Below, piece by piece: positions 24,299 through 35,583 of a stretch of DNA of 64,000 nucleotides. Below the pieces are notes generated by a model that was given only the letters and a program-made list of their open reading frames with translations, ran no database searches and was not told the DNA's origin. The stretch's first letter is position 1. Each line of letters starts with the position of its first letter. Made by a program: the position numbers and the translations under genes. The DNA comes from Salvelinus alpinus (taxonomy: Eukaryota > Chordata > Actinopteri > Salmoniformes > Salmonidae): the NCBI RefSeq assembly GCF_045679555.1, contig NC_092094.1:10658319-10722318 (forward strand), in the 5' to 3' direction.

Positions 24299-27200
24299 TC
24301 ACTCCTCCATCCACAGGAGGTTGGGTTGAGGCCAGGATTGGGGTGGTTGGACCTTGTTTGGGTCCACAGAGTCTGTGGTCAGAGTGGTGCAGACGGGATG
24401 TGGGGAGGCCAGTGACAGGCGTGCTGCCAGGAGCCCCATCCTAACACAGCTGTGAGTGTCTCTGCTCTGGAACATACCAGCCAATATCCCACCTGCAAGA
24501 CTGAGGAGAGGGAAGAGAGGGGTGTGTGGGAAACCAACATTTCATGGAGATAAAAATACATTTTATAATTTATTCCCATCCCTAGATAGCTACCGACCTA
24601 TCTCCGGCTCCTGAGACATTCACCGTTTCGGCTGCGGTGTGAGCCAGAGCAGAGTAGTGGACGGCACATAGCCGACCCTTCTGGAAAACCAGAAAACATT
24701 ATCACCATAATGTTCGGAGATATAAAGATGTCAAGATGCTCACGTTTAGTTTAGAAGTGAAACAATGTGAGAATGTGAGCTCACACACACACATATATAC
24801 ATACACACATACATACAATCATCTTACCCTTGTTCCTCTCCTAGGCTGCAGGTCTACAGACCCAGCGTTATGTTCTCCACACAGCAGCACTCCCATGGCC
24901 CCCAGGGTCACCACCACACACTGCAGGTGGTCCAGCAGGGGGCGTGCGAGATCCATGGCACAGCTCAGCACTTCCTCCACAGAGCTAGGCAGCACTGACA
25001 CCACAAGACAAGATCTCATTCTCATTAATCAGACAGGAGTTTGTGCATAATGATGAGCTGTCAAACAAAGACTTCATAGTGTGTGCATTACTTATTATAT
25101 CTAGCCCGGACTCAGATCTTTGTGATGTCTTGCGAAGTGTCAACTCCTATGGTCACTGTTACGCCAAGCATAGGAGTTGGCTCCACAGCACAAACATAGC
25201 TTCGTCCAGGCTAATTCCATATTATATACAGTAGGCTCCAGAAATGATCTCAGTGCAGGAATAACTGACTATCGTACCTGCAGGTGTCGGGAGGCCCAAT
25301 GCCTTGTTCATGGTACACAGCTCAGCCAGGTTGGGGGAGGTGTAGGCCAGGGCTTTCCAGCTGTCTGACAGGAAAGGCTTGCAGGCCTTGTCACAATCAG
25401 TTGGCTCATACCACACTGCAACACAAGTTTATCACATCAGGGTCTGTATTCATATAGTGTCTCAGAGTGGGAGTGCTGATATAGGATCGTTTTGCCTTCT
25501 TAGATCATAATGAAAAAGATGACATGGGGAAGGAGGACCTGATCCTAGATCAGCACTCCCACACAGATTATTTGTGAATATGGGCCCTGATCACACAGCG
25601 ATGCACTGATGGTAAGAAAATGGTGATCGATCACTATTGATGACTGTCAAAGCGTTCAGCTCTACATGCTAACCTGGCACTGCATGCTTCTTGGCGACAG
25701 AGCAAACATAGTTGATGGTGGAGATGGGTATATTGCCGTCCAGACACATGAGTGAGGCTGTTGAGAGCTTGTCCTCAAACTGGGCCACCTGTATGTAGAG
25801 ATGGGCAAAGTTGTTATTTTTCAGTGCTATTCTATAAAAAACACAATAATGAACAAGAACATTAGATATGTGTACTTTTATGTGTAGTAAATCAGATTAT
25901 TTATACAGTTTAAATGCTTCAGAAATATTTATTTTTATTTAACCTTTATTTAACGAGGCAAGTCAGTTACATTTACAATGACGGCCTACCCCAGCCAAAC
26001 TCGGACGACGCTGGACCAATTGTGCGCCGCCCTATGGGACTCCCAATCACGGCCGGTTGTGATACAGCCCCGGAATCGAACCAGGGTCTGTAGTGACGCC
26101 TCTAGCGCTGAGATGCAGTGCCTTAGACCGCTACGTCACTTGGGAGCCCCAGAAATACTCACATACTGCTCTGTGATTTGCTGGTGAATGTCCATGTCGC
26201 CTAATCCCAGACTCAGATCCCCGCTCTCAGTGATCACGGCACAATAAGTAGCGGTCCGCTGCTCCTTAAGTACAGCAACACCACTGGTATTCTAAAGGAA
26301 AATCAAAAGAGGAAAGAATGTCATGCCAGAATACTATGGGAGAGAGATTAATTCCGCTTTGCATATGGTCATAACAATCAGTTGTTACCACTCATTAAGG
26401 GCCCGATTTAGAGTTGAGATAAGTAACTCGCACAACTCTGATTTGAATGGAAACGTGCTGATCTCAACTCAGAACACCTCTCGAAATCTTCTCCACATAC
26501 ATACCATGTGCCGACAGTAGTTCAGCACAGCATCACTGTGAGAGTCAGTTCCAATAGCTGAGATGAAGAGAGGTCTTTGGCCCATTCTGCTCAGAGAGTC
26601 TGGTGGGTAAAATATCACACAAGAAGTCAACATTAAACTGTTTCACTCAATGCAAAAGTTTAATTAACCTTTTTTCCACATATAGGAGCTATGTAGACAT
26701 AATTGCTCATTATGAACTGGGTGGTTTGAGCCCTGAATGCTGAAATCAAATCAAACTTTATTATATACATATACATGCGCCAAATACAACAAGTGTAGAC
26801 CTTACCGTGAAATGCTTACATACAAGCCCTTAACCAACAGTGCAGTTCAAGAAAGAGTTAAGAAAATATTTACCAAGTAGACTAAAGTAAAAAATTATAA
26901 AAAGTAACACAGTAAAATAACAATAACGAGGCTATATACAGAGGGTACCGGTACCGAGTCAATGTGCGGGGGTACAGGTTAGTCGAGGTAATTTGTACAT
27001 GTAGTGAGTAGCAGCAGTGAACTAAACTAATGGAGGGGGGGGGGGGGGGTCAATGTAAATAGTCCGGTGGCCATTTGATTAATTGTTCAGCAGTCTTATG
27101 GCTTGGGGGTAGAAGCTGTTTAGAAGCCTTTTGGTCCTAGACTTGGCGCTCCAGTACCGCTTGCCGTGCGGTAGCAGAGAAAACAGTCTAGGACTTGGGT

Positions 27201-30200
27201 GACTGGAGTCTCTGACAATTTTTTGGGCTTTCCTCTGACACCGCCTAGTATATAGGTCCTGGATGGCAGGAATCTCAGCCCCCGTGATGTACTGGGCCGT
27301 TCGCACTACCCTCTGTAGCGCCTTACGGTCAGATGCTATGCCAGGCGGTGACGCAACCGGTCAGGATGCTCTCGATGGTGCAGCTGTATAACTTTGAGGA
27401 TCTGGGGACCCATGACACATTTTTTCAATCTCCTGAGGGGGAAAAGGTATTGTCGTGCCCTCTTCATGACTGTCTTGGTGTGTTTGGACCGTGATAGTTC
27501 ATTGGTGATGTGGACACCAAGGAACTTGAAACTCTCGACCCGCTCCACTACAGCCCCGTCAAAGTTAATGGGGGCCTGTTCAGCCCGCCTTTCCTGTAGT
27601 CCACGATCATCTCCTTTGTCTTGCTCACGTTGAGGGAGAGGTTGTTGTCCTGGCACCACACTGCCAGGTCTCTGACCTCCTCCCTATAGGCTGTCTCATC
27701 GTTGTTGGTGATCAGGCCTAACACCGTTGTGTCGTCAGCAAACTTAATGATGGTGTTGGAGTCGTGTTTAGCCATGCAGTCGTGGGTGAACGGGGAGTAC
27801 AGGAGGGGACTAAGCACGCACCCCTGAGGGGCCCCAGTGTTGAGGATCAGCGTGGCAGACGTGTTGTTGCCTACCCTTACCACCTGGGGGCGGCCCGTCA
27901 GGAAGTCCAGTATCCAGTTGCAGAGGGAGGTGTTTAGTCCCAGGGTCATTAGCTTAGTAATGAGTTTCGTGGGCACTATGGTGTTGTACGCCGAGCTGTA
28001 GTCAATGAACAGCATTCTATGACAAAACATTTCTTTGTACTGCTCTAATTACATTGGTAACCAGTTTATAATAGCAATATGGCCCATTGGGGGTTTGTGA
28101 TATATGGCCAATATACCACGGCTAAGGGCTGTATCTAGGCACTCCGCGTTGCGTGGTGCATAAGAACAGCCCTTAGCCGTGGTATATTGGCCATATACCA
28201 CAACCCCCTGAGGTGCCTTATTGCTTTAAATAACTAACCAGCAAGGTTCTTTCCTACTCCACCAAATGACTGGCAGACACTTCCAGGATTCGTCTGTCCA
28301 AACTGTTGAGCAATCAAACAAACCCTTGTGTCATTGACATCATTTGAATAGTCCAGACATGCAGTAGTAGATGCTTGACATTAGCAGAGTTTGTGTGAAC
28401 GTACCACTAGCTTATCTGTTTTCCCCTTGGCAATAAAATCCACATTCACACCACCTATGACAACCTGCGATGTAAGAGCCACAGTGTTATTGTACAGTAA
28501 GCATGTTACACACTGTCCATCAAGCTAAAACTAGAGTAAGAAAAATGATGTGCTCTACAAGACAAGAGTGATTGGTTCATGTGTATTGATGATGAACATA
28601 TGACCAGTCCTCACAATGTTTGGCTGAGAGTCCGAATCTTTCTCTCTCTCCTTTGCGTGAGGAGCAGGTGTCCAAGTCTTCTTCTGCATTCGTTTAGACA
28701 GTGCACAGGCTATCTGACTGCCTACCCTGGCATTATTATGAATGAGAGCGATATCTTTGGGAATATCAGATTAAGGGACCGTAATGTAATGATGATACAA
28801 ACATTCAGTTATACATCGATAAAACAAGTTTTAAAAACCACAATTATGATTATGATTATTTTTTTATTTTTTTTACATTTTCTTACACTAAGAATGACTC
28901 TGATATGATCCCTCCCTCCCTCTCTCTCTGCAGCGTGGTTCTCACACCATGTTACTGATCAGAGAAGGATACTAGCCTGGAGGGACTTTCCACGGGTCAG
29001 TTCGTTGACCTTTTGAAGGATGAAGGGCGTCAAATCTCTTCCTCTGATACCTTTAACACTACAGGGGAAATGCGTACGAAGGCAACAGAGAGTTAATCGT
29101 GTGGCTGAGGTGAAATGCTGATACTTTTCTTGACATATCAAGGCAACCAAACAGAAACTCTGATAAGCAACTTCCTGTGTTGTCAGTCATGCAAGCGGCT
29201 ATCTAGAGATCAGGAAATAAATGTTCAGAAAACAACACCAGCACAGACAGACCATGAGAAGTGCTCAATAAATAGAGCTTTTTAGCAATACCTAAGTAGG
29301 CTAAAAAACATTCGCTGGCGCACACCCAGAAAAATGTGTTTGTGTGGAGGTGCTGACTAACGGCGAATAAACTATAAACTATGAAAATAAAGAAAGTCGC
29401 ACACTCCATACATAAACACCCAGAAATTGAATGGGTATTTACCAACATTTCGGCATCACTGTGCCTACCTAAGTAGGCAACATACATTTCCAAAAACATG
29501 TATTGGGGATTATAAACTGGGTGGGTCAAGCCCTGAATGGTGATTGGCTGACAGCCGTAGTATATCAGGCAATATACCACGGGTATGACAAAACGTTTAT
29601 TTTTACTGCTCTAGTTACATTGGTAAAAAGTTTTTTAATAGCAACAAGGCATCTAGGGGGTTTGTGGTATATGGCCAATATACCACGGCTAAGGGCTGTG
29701 TCCAGGCACTTCACGTTGTGTCGTGCGTAAGAACAGCCGTTACTCGTGGTATATTGGCCATATACCACACCTCCTCGGGCCTTATTGCTAAATTCAACTA
29801 CAGTCAAGTCAGGTGGAGAGATCATATTATGTTATAATGCAGTGTTTCCTTACTTGGCCTCTGCCAGTGCAGCCTGTATAGCGTTCTCAATCTGTTGTCC
29901 AGCTGCTGCATGCTCCTTAGGGATGGGCACAGCCAGCAGCAGGCCGCTCTGTAGACCCAGGGACAGGTTACCCGCTGTAGGCCAGGGGAAAGAGACAGGT
30001 ATAGTACATTATGATGCAGTCACAATACATTGTAAGATTTGTCATAAGCATGTATGACCCTTTATAATATCTTATAATCATGTCTAGATTATCAGCTCAG
30101 AATGACCCTGAAATAACAGCAATTTCGAGTCAGTTGAAAATGTTGCTACTCAGACATAAAATATTGAGCTGCGTCACCAATGAGATCTGCAGCCTCCTCA

Positions 30201-33200
30201 GCATTGTTGACGTGGTAAGGGGAGGTAAACCCACTTTGTGGAGAGAAGAAAGCGGGGAAATTCATGGAGGTCCCAAATGTGGCGACACACACACCCTGTG
30301 TCTCCTGAAGAAAGCACACAATTGTTAATAATTATTTGCGATGCAATGGAATCTCTTGGAATGGAATCTCTTGCAATGGAATCTCTTGCAATGGAATCTC
30401 TTGCAATGGAATCTCTTGCAATGGAATCTCTTGCAATGGAATCTCCTGCAATGGAATCTCTTGCAATGGAATCTCTGCATTTGACCATGTATAAAACCAT
30501 CTAGCAATAACCACTAACCAAGTACTCCAAGGTGCGGCCAATGTCGAGGATGGACTTCACTCCAGCTGAGACCACAGCAATGGGAGTCCTGCCTAGCTCT
30601 GTCAGATCTGCACTGATATCCATACCTGAGAAGATGGTCAGTTAACAATTTCAATACATGTTGTTGTTTTCTATTTCTGTATCCTAAACATGAAGTCTCC
30701 CTGCTGTGTATGATGATGTAATTTCACTGAGGCTACAGTAGCGTCCAACCAATAACATTTCACTGAGGCTACAACAGCTTCAAACCAATAACATTTCACT
30801 GAGGCTACCGTAGCTTCCAACCAATAACATTTCACTGAGGCTACCGTAGCTTCCAACCAATAACATTTCACTGAGGCTACCGTAGCTTCCAACCAATAAC
30901 ATTTCACTGAGGCTACCGTAGCTTCCAACCAATAACATTTCACTGAGGCTACCGTAGCTTCCAACCAATAACATTTCACTGAGGCTACAGTAGCATCCAA
31001 CCAATAACATGTCACTGAGGCTACAGTAGCTTCAAACCAATTACATTTCACTGAGGCTACAGTAGCTTCAAACCAATTACATTTCACTGAGGCTACAACA
31101 GCTTCAAACCAATAACATTTCACTGAGGCTACCGTAGCTTCCAACCAATAACATTTCACTGAGGCTACCGTAGCTTCAAACCAATAACATTTCACTGAGG
31201 CTACCGTAGCTTCCAACCAATAACATTTCACTGAGGCTACCGTAGCTTCCAACCAATAACATTTCACTGAGGCTACCGTAGCTTCCAACCAATAACATTT
31301 CACTGAGGCTACAGTAGCATCCAACCAATAACATTTCACTGAGGCTACCGTAGCTTCCAACCAATAACATTTCACTGAGGCTACCGTAGCTTCCAACCAA
31401 TAACATTTCACTGAGGCTACAACAGCTTCAAACCAATAACATTTCACTGAGGCTACAGTAGCATCCAACCAATAACATGTCACTGAGGCTACAGTAGCTT
31501 CAAACCAATTACATTTCACTGAGGCTACAGCAGCTTCAAACCAATAATATTTCACTGAGGCTACAGTAGCTTCCAACCAATAACGTTTCACTGAGGTTAC
31601 AGTGGGTTTCAACCAATAACATTTCACTGAGGCTACAGTGGGTTTCAACCAATAACATTTCACTGAGGCTACAGTAGCTTCCAACCAATTACATTTCACT
31701 GAGGCTACCGTAGCTTCCAACCAATAACATTTCACTGAGGCTACAGTAGCTTCCAACCAATAACATTTCACTGAGGCTACAGTAGCTTCCAACCAATAAC
31801 ATTTCACTGAGGCTACAGTAGGTTCCAACCAATAATATTTCACTGAGGCTACAGTAGGTTCCAACCAATAACATTTCACTGAGGCTACCGTAGCTTCAAA
31901 CCAATAATATTTCACTGAGGCTACAGTAGGTTCCAACCAATAACATTTCACTGAGGCTACCGTAGCTTCAAACCAATAATATTTCACTGAGGCTACAGTA
32001 GCTTCAAACCAATAACATTTCACTGAGGCTACCGTAGCTTCAAACCAATAATATTTCACTGAGGCTACAGTAGGTTCCAACCAATAACATTTCACTGAGG
32101 CTACAGTAGCTTCCAACCAATAACATTTCACTGAGGCTACAGTAGCTTCCAACCAATTACATTTCACTTTGGGATATTGCACTTACTATTCTCTCCATCT
32201 CGGTGCACTCCTCCAACACCCCCAGTGACAAAGACATGGATACCGGCTCTGTGTGCTGCTATCATGGTGCCTGAAACCGTAGTGCCACCACAGAGACCCT
32301 GGAGAACACACACACACACACCGGTAAGCAAGGTATTCAATCTGAATATGACTGAATGGAGTGGCTTTTCAGTTGTTTGTCTAAACCTTGACAGGTGCTC
32401 ACCTTGCTGATGGCGTAGGGCAGGTCTCGGCGGGACACTTTCAGCGACGTCTTACTCCGTGCTAGGTAGTCCAGTTCTTCTGAAGACAACCCCACATGAA
32501 CCCTCCCCTGGAGCAGCCCAACAGTGGCAGGAATGGCTCCCTCTGACCTTACTATGGCTTCTACCGCTTTGGCTGTGCTGAATGAGGAAAAACAGTGACT
32601 GTTGAAGCAGTAACTTCTAATACTGAATTAAGGGCGGCAGGTAATCTAGTGGTTAATAGCGTTTGGCCAGTACCCAGAAAGGTTGCTGGTTCGATTCCCT
32701 GAGCCAACTAAGTGAAACATCTGGCGATGTGCCCTTGAGCAAGGCACTAATTGCTCCTGTAAGTCTCTCTGGATAAGAGCGTCTGCTAAATGAGGTACAT
32801 GTAAGGTAGCTAGAATAAATAAGCTTGATAGCATGGATTATATTTTATATCAGGAACCTTCTGTCTAACAAAGTCCTTCCCATTTTGACATCTTTGCAGC
32901 ACGTACCTCAGGTTGTGTGGGTATGGCATGCCATGGGTGATGATGGTGCTCTCTAGCGCCACCACTGGTCTGTTTTCTGCCAATGCCTGGGATACTGCCG
33001 GGTGGACAAGGAAGAGACCATCTGGGGGGATATACTTTTTTTAGAAATCTAAAGAATAGAAATATTTGAATCCGACTTCAATACTACAATGAGGGTAAAT
33101 TCAAAGTCAGTCTTTTAATATTTTTTCATTATCATAGCAGGGGCTGACTTTACCGTTTTTGCATAATCTACTGTGAAATGTTGAGATGCCACGTTTTAGG

Positions 33201-33387
33201 AGTTGTGCCGATACTTCCTTCAGCAACCTCAACTCAGAATATCTAAGGGAAACACTGACAGCAGAATAAACAAATCAGAATTCAAGAATAACATTTTAAA
33301 ACAACAAAAATATACCAAACTTTTGTCAAAATTGCATATTCAAGTTACAGAAAAAAACGTAATCACAGGGAGTTACCTTAATTTCAT
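24299..33387 (-). CDS. Bifunctional pseudouridine-5'-phosphate glycosidase / pseudouridine kinase
   Basis: Nineteen coding exons join into 2118 nt, 705 aa: 33377-33387, 33172-33242, 32907-33021, 32403-32577, 32187-32298, 30519-30625, 30178-30304, 29854-29974, 28973-29058, 28615-28754, 28405-28464, 28239-28302, 26505-26599, 26163-26291, 25674-25788, 25278-25415, 24828-24994, 24598-24680, 24299-24500. Residues 1-28 form a basic amphipathic stretch that could be a mitochondrial targeting signal. The PsuG glycosidase domain follows to about 310 ([46 protein letters not shown]). The pfkB kinase domain begins near 355 ([14 protein letters not shown]), continues with [10 protein letters not shown], and has the C-terminal NVSGAGD near 638. 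Such fusions phosphorylate pseudouridine and split the phosphate to uracil and ribose 5-phosphate. The start is the first ATG after which all phases agree. All residues named are read directly; activity is inferred. Confidence 0.95.
25098..25215. mobile_element. Fold-back repeat in intron
   Basis: 'agcccggactcagatctttgtg' and 'gcacaaacatagcttcgtcc' are rough inverted copies around 'caactcctatgg...cataggagttgg'. Same family as 50938-51044. Non-coding. Confidence 0.55.
25437..25592. mobile_element. Fold-back repeat in intron
   Basis: 'cagggtctgtattcata' and 'tgaatatgggccctga' are inverted copies, and 'gagtgctgatataggatcg' pairs with 'ctagatcagcactc' inside. Non-coding; between the exons at 25278-25415 and 25674-25788. 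Confidence 0.65.
25928..26149 (-). mobile_element. tRNA-derived SINE next to a splice donor
   Basis: On the minus strand a tRNA-like head (AGTGACGTAGCGGTCTAAGG, then GGTTCGATTCC) is followed by a GC-rich body and a tail of the HpaI type ('aactgacttgcctcgttaaa'). Flanks CAGAAATATT (25920-25929) and CAGAAATACT (26150-26159) form a 10-bp target duplication with one mismatch. The right copy reaches to 3 nt from the GT of the donor of exon 26163-26291. Confidence 0.88.
26703..28232 (+). mobile_element. MITE (copy A), split by a LINE
   Basis: Left piece 26703-26741 (tgaactgggtggtttgagc) and right piece about 28018-28232. The right piece holds the long palindrome around 'ggtatatggccaatatacc' and ends 'gccttattgcttt'. 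By comparison with copies B (29508-29790) and C (33824-34091), about 40 bp of MITE are missing at the LINE insertion point. The right end is within about 10 bp of the donor of exon 28239-28302. Confidence 0.8.
26742..28017 (-). mobile_element. 5'-truncated LINE, reverse transcriptase part (CR1/L2-like)
   Basis: The minus strand encodes the second half of a jockey-superfamily reverse transcriptase: [14 protein letters not shown], then [24 protein letters not shown] (catalytic ADD) and SFKFLGVHI, finishing with [19 protein letters not shown] and a 3' UTR ending near 26745. Breaks at about 27595 and 27330 shift the frame, so it is inactive. The 5' part of the element is absent, as is usual for LINE copies. 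A 13-G run sits at 27036-27048 in its 3' UTR. Confidence 0.9.
29508..29790 (+). mobile_element. MITE (copy B) with long internal palindrome
   Basis: Begins 'ttataaactgggtgggtc' and ends 'gggccttattgct'. The segment 29665-29770 folds on itself through 'tggtatatggccaatatacc' and its complement. Uninterrupted relative of copies A and C. Located in the intron between exons 28973-29058 and 29854-29974. Confidence 0.75.
30343..30476. repeat. 15-bp tandem repeat, about 9 copies
   Basis: Unit ATGGAATCTCTTGCA, perfect except single changes in the first copies and one 'cctgca'. It lies in the 213-bp intron between exons 30178-30304 and 30519-30625 and makes up more than half of it. It is open in every frame simply because 15 is a multiple of 3. 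Confidence 0.95.
30721..32168. repeat. 36-bp minisatellite, about 40 copies, filling an intron
   Basis: Unit ATTTCACTGAGGCTACAGTA + GCTTCCAACCAATAAC, with recurrent variants (acagta/accgta/acaaca; cttcc/cttca/catcc/gtttc). It takes up nearly all of the 1561-bp intron between exons 30519-30625 and 32187-32298. Each unit has one plus-strand CCAAT. Because 36 is a multiple of 3 there is a minus-strand open frame of 503 codons with a 12-residue repeat ([12 protein letters not shown]). It is offset from the gene's frame and starts at the splice donor, so it is judged non-coding. Confidence 0.95.
32630..32805 (+). mobile_element. HpaI/AvaIII-type tRNA-derived SINE
   Basis: Head GGCGGCAGGTAATCTAGTGG as A box and GGTTGCTGGTTCGATTCCCT as B box, then 'cccttgagcaaggcacta' and 'ctctggataagagcgtctgc', with an AT-rich end. 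In the intron between exons 32403-32577 and 32907-33021. Confidence 0.85.
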
Positions 33388-33823
33388 GATGGAAAACAAA
33401 ACAGATTTCTCAGCCTTGGATTCCCGGCATCAAAAGCAGCAGCGTAGCCAACCACGTCACTGCAAGGCACACATACAATTCACCCATTAAGTAGATTTCC
33501 ATGCTCTAGTTAGTTGGGATAAAGTAAAACCCCCCTAATGGGGCACACAGCGGTAAATCTACACCCGAAATATCAGTGCTGCCTGCAACATTGTGAAATA
33601 AGTGGAGTGTTTTGTATTCTTATCCCGCTACATTCAAGAACCGATTCAAAGTCCCTTTCCAATAAAGGTATACTTATTCATATTAAGTCATAATGGTAGA
33701 GCAAAACACAGTCAATTGTAACTTAATAGAACTACTACTTTAAAAATAATTGAGGAAAGGGCTCTGTCAAAGTTAAGGTCACATAATGTATAATGTTCAC
33801 ACACACAAAAAGGCCTTATTACA

Positions 33824-34091
33824 CATTATAAACTGGGTGGTTCAATCCCTGAATGCTGATTGGCTGACAGCCGTGGTATATCAGGCCCTATACCACCATA
33901 TGACAAAACAATTATTTTTACTGCTCTAATTACGTTGGTAACCAGTTTATAATAGCAATAAGGCACCTCGGAGGTTTGTGGTATATGGCCAATATACTAC
34001 GGCTACGGGCTGTCTCCAGGCACTCTACGGCCAAAATAACAGCCCTTAGCCGTGGTATATTGGCCATATACCACACCTCCTCGGGCCTTAC
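33824..34091 (+). mobile_element. MITE (copy C) with long internal palindrome
   Basis: Begins 'attataaactgggtggttc' and ends 'ctcctcgggcctta'. Same family as 26703-28232 and 29508-29790. It abuts the left end of the CACTA/Tnp2-like element. Confidence 0.78.
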
Positions 34092-34462
34092 CCAGCTAAC
34101 ATGACTGAGCCGGGCCCTTTTGGGCTGAGATGGGGCTGTGAGATCAGCCATCAGTGGCCCCGCGCGGTCGAGAACATTATGGGCCACCACTGAGCGGTTG
34201 GGATTGGACTCGCACTCTTTAAAGACGTACGCGAGCCCGTGTTTAAATGTGAACGGTTTTTAAGGGATAGGTCGACTTCACAAACTGACAGGTAAGCGAT
34301 CGGCTCAGCCATAACATCTGTTAACCGTTTTGTTAACTTAGTAAAACGGGTAAGATACCTAGACTAAATGGTTTGAATATTTTACTGATGGTAACATTGC
34401 TTGTCTGGCCAACAACACTAAGGAGAAAGAATAGCTAACGTTAACTAGCTAGGCCAAGCAAT

Positions 34463-34553
34463 GCAGGTGTAGAAGCATGGTGGCTAGGAAAAACTCCCTA
34501 GAAAGGCCAAAACCTAGGAAGAAACCTAGAGAGGAACCAGGCTATGAGGGCAT
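34463..34553 (-). mobile_element. LINE 3' tail fragment, inverted
   Basis: Complement of the tail seen at 19950-20236: 'gctaggaaaaactccctag', 'ctaggaagaaacctagag' and 'ggaaccaggctatg'. No LINE coding part. Confidence 0.7.
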
Positions 34554-34769
34554 GGTCACAATGTTCATTCTTGACTACATGCACCTTGTTTGTCTTAGAA
34601 TAACTCGGAAGTTGATGTATTTTTGGATGAAAGGGGATTTTTCTTGTAGATTGGGATCTCGGGCAGTGAGCGCCACCTCTGAGAGGTTGGAGTCAAATCA
34701 GACAGCACATGCCAATGGAGTTTCAGAGAACCAAGAGGACTGGAAGAAATAGACAGATGGAAAGGAACC

Positions 34770-35520
34770 GAATTCCGCCAATTCTTATTATACACAGGCC
34801 CTGTCGTGTTTCCTTCTCCCACTACAGCAACTTCCCTGCCTTGTGCTGTTACTACTGTGGCTATGCAGATGACCTCAAACATTTCCTCAGTGAGTTTGAG
34901 AATTTGTATGGCATTGAAGAGTTGGTCTACAATGTCCATAATCTGACTCTTGGCAGAGGATGTGAGGAGGTTTGGGTCCTTAGATAGTGTCTTCTTTTCC
35001 TTTTGAAAACTATGAGAAAGTTGAAGAAAGTCTGCCGGAAACCACAATTTGTTCTCAAACAAATGAATCACCAAATTACTCGCGAGGACGCGCCCATCCA
35101 TAAGGACAAAGAGAACCGAGGACAAGAAACATTCTCTGGAAAAGAACACACTATAGAGGCCAAACCATTCCCTTACTCCCTCACTGCACCCAGTTTCTAA
35201 AGGCTATATTTGAACAGTTCAGCATTGCCACAACCACTGGGGACAACTGTGTTATGGTTAACGGAGACCTGGGACTGGTACAGAACATCCTACGAGATGA
35301 TCGCACAGGGAAGGAGTACATTATTTTCAGGAAGTTCTTGACATTATTGTTACTCTTCTCCAGTCCCCTGGATTCAAAAGACATTGGCATCTATAAAGCA
35401 CTCCATCTTCAACTAAGAGACCAAGTTCACCACCTATTGGATATTTTGATCGCGATGGGCACATATTGGGCAGCCACACCCTTGCTGCATAGTCAAGGTT
35501 TAGCGTTTTTTGTTTGACCT
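34770..35520 (+). pseudogene. Tnp2/DUF4218-like transposase fragments
   Basis: Plus-strand pieces in shifting frames read [42 protein letters not shown], then FENY.RKLKK and RKPQFVLKQMN. This order resembles the C-terminal region of animal CACTA (EnSpm) transposases, where 'nvHnL.HLaeDV..fG.LD.fsaFpFENyl..lkk.vR' is typical (recalled from the family, not searched). At 35210-35390, NCVMVNGDLGLVQNILR and YIIFRKF look like the following part. At least two frame changes (about 34955 and 35010) break it. No N-terminal catalytic part was recognised in the window. Confidence 0.6.
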
Positions 35521-35583
35521 ATTTACTGAATTTCTCAAACTCTTATTTTTCAATTGTCCTACAGAGATCTATATTATTTACTA

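Noticed and set aside
28579-28908. 109-codon plus-strand frame
   Set aside because: It is antisense to the real exon 28615-28754 of the pseudouridine gene.
30721-32168. CRISPR-like array
   Set aside because: The 36-bp units are contiguous without spacers, in an intron of a vertebrate gene. The same holds for the arrays at 46427, 63337 and 485.
30671-32182. 503-codon frame as a protein with 12-residue repeats
   Set aside because: It lies wholly in an intron, in a frame offset from the gene, begins with a GTG at the splice donor, and is open only because the unit is 36 bp.
34595-35149. 184-codon minus-strand frame as a gene
   Set aside because: The plus strand of the same stretch carries the Tnp2-like pattern in several frames, so the minus frame is most likely a shadow.
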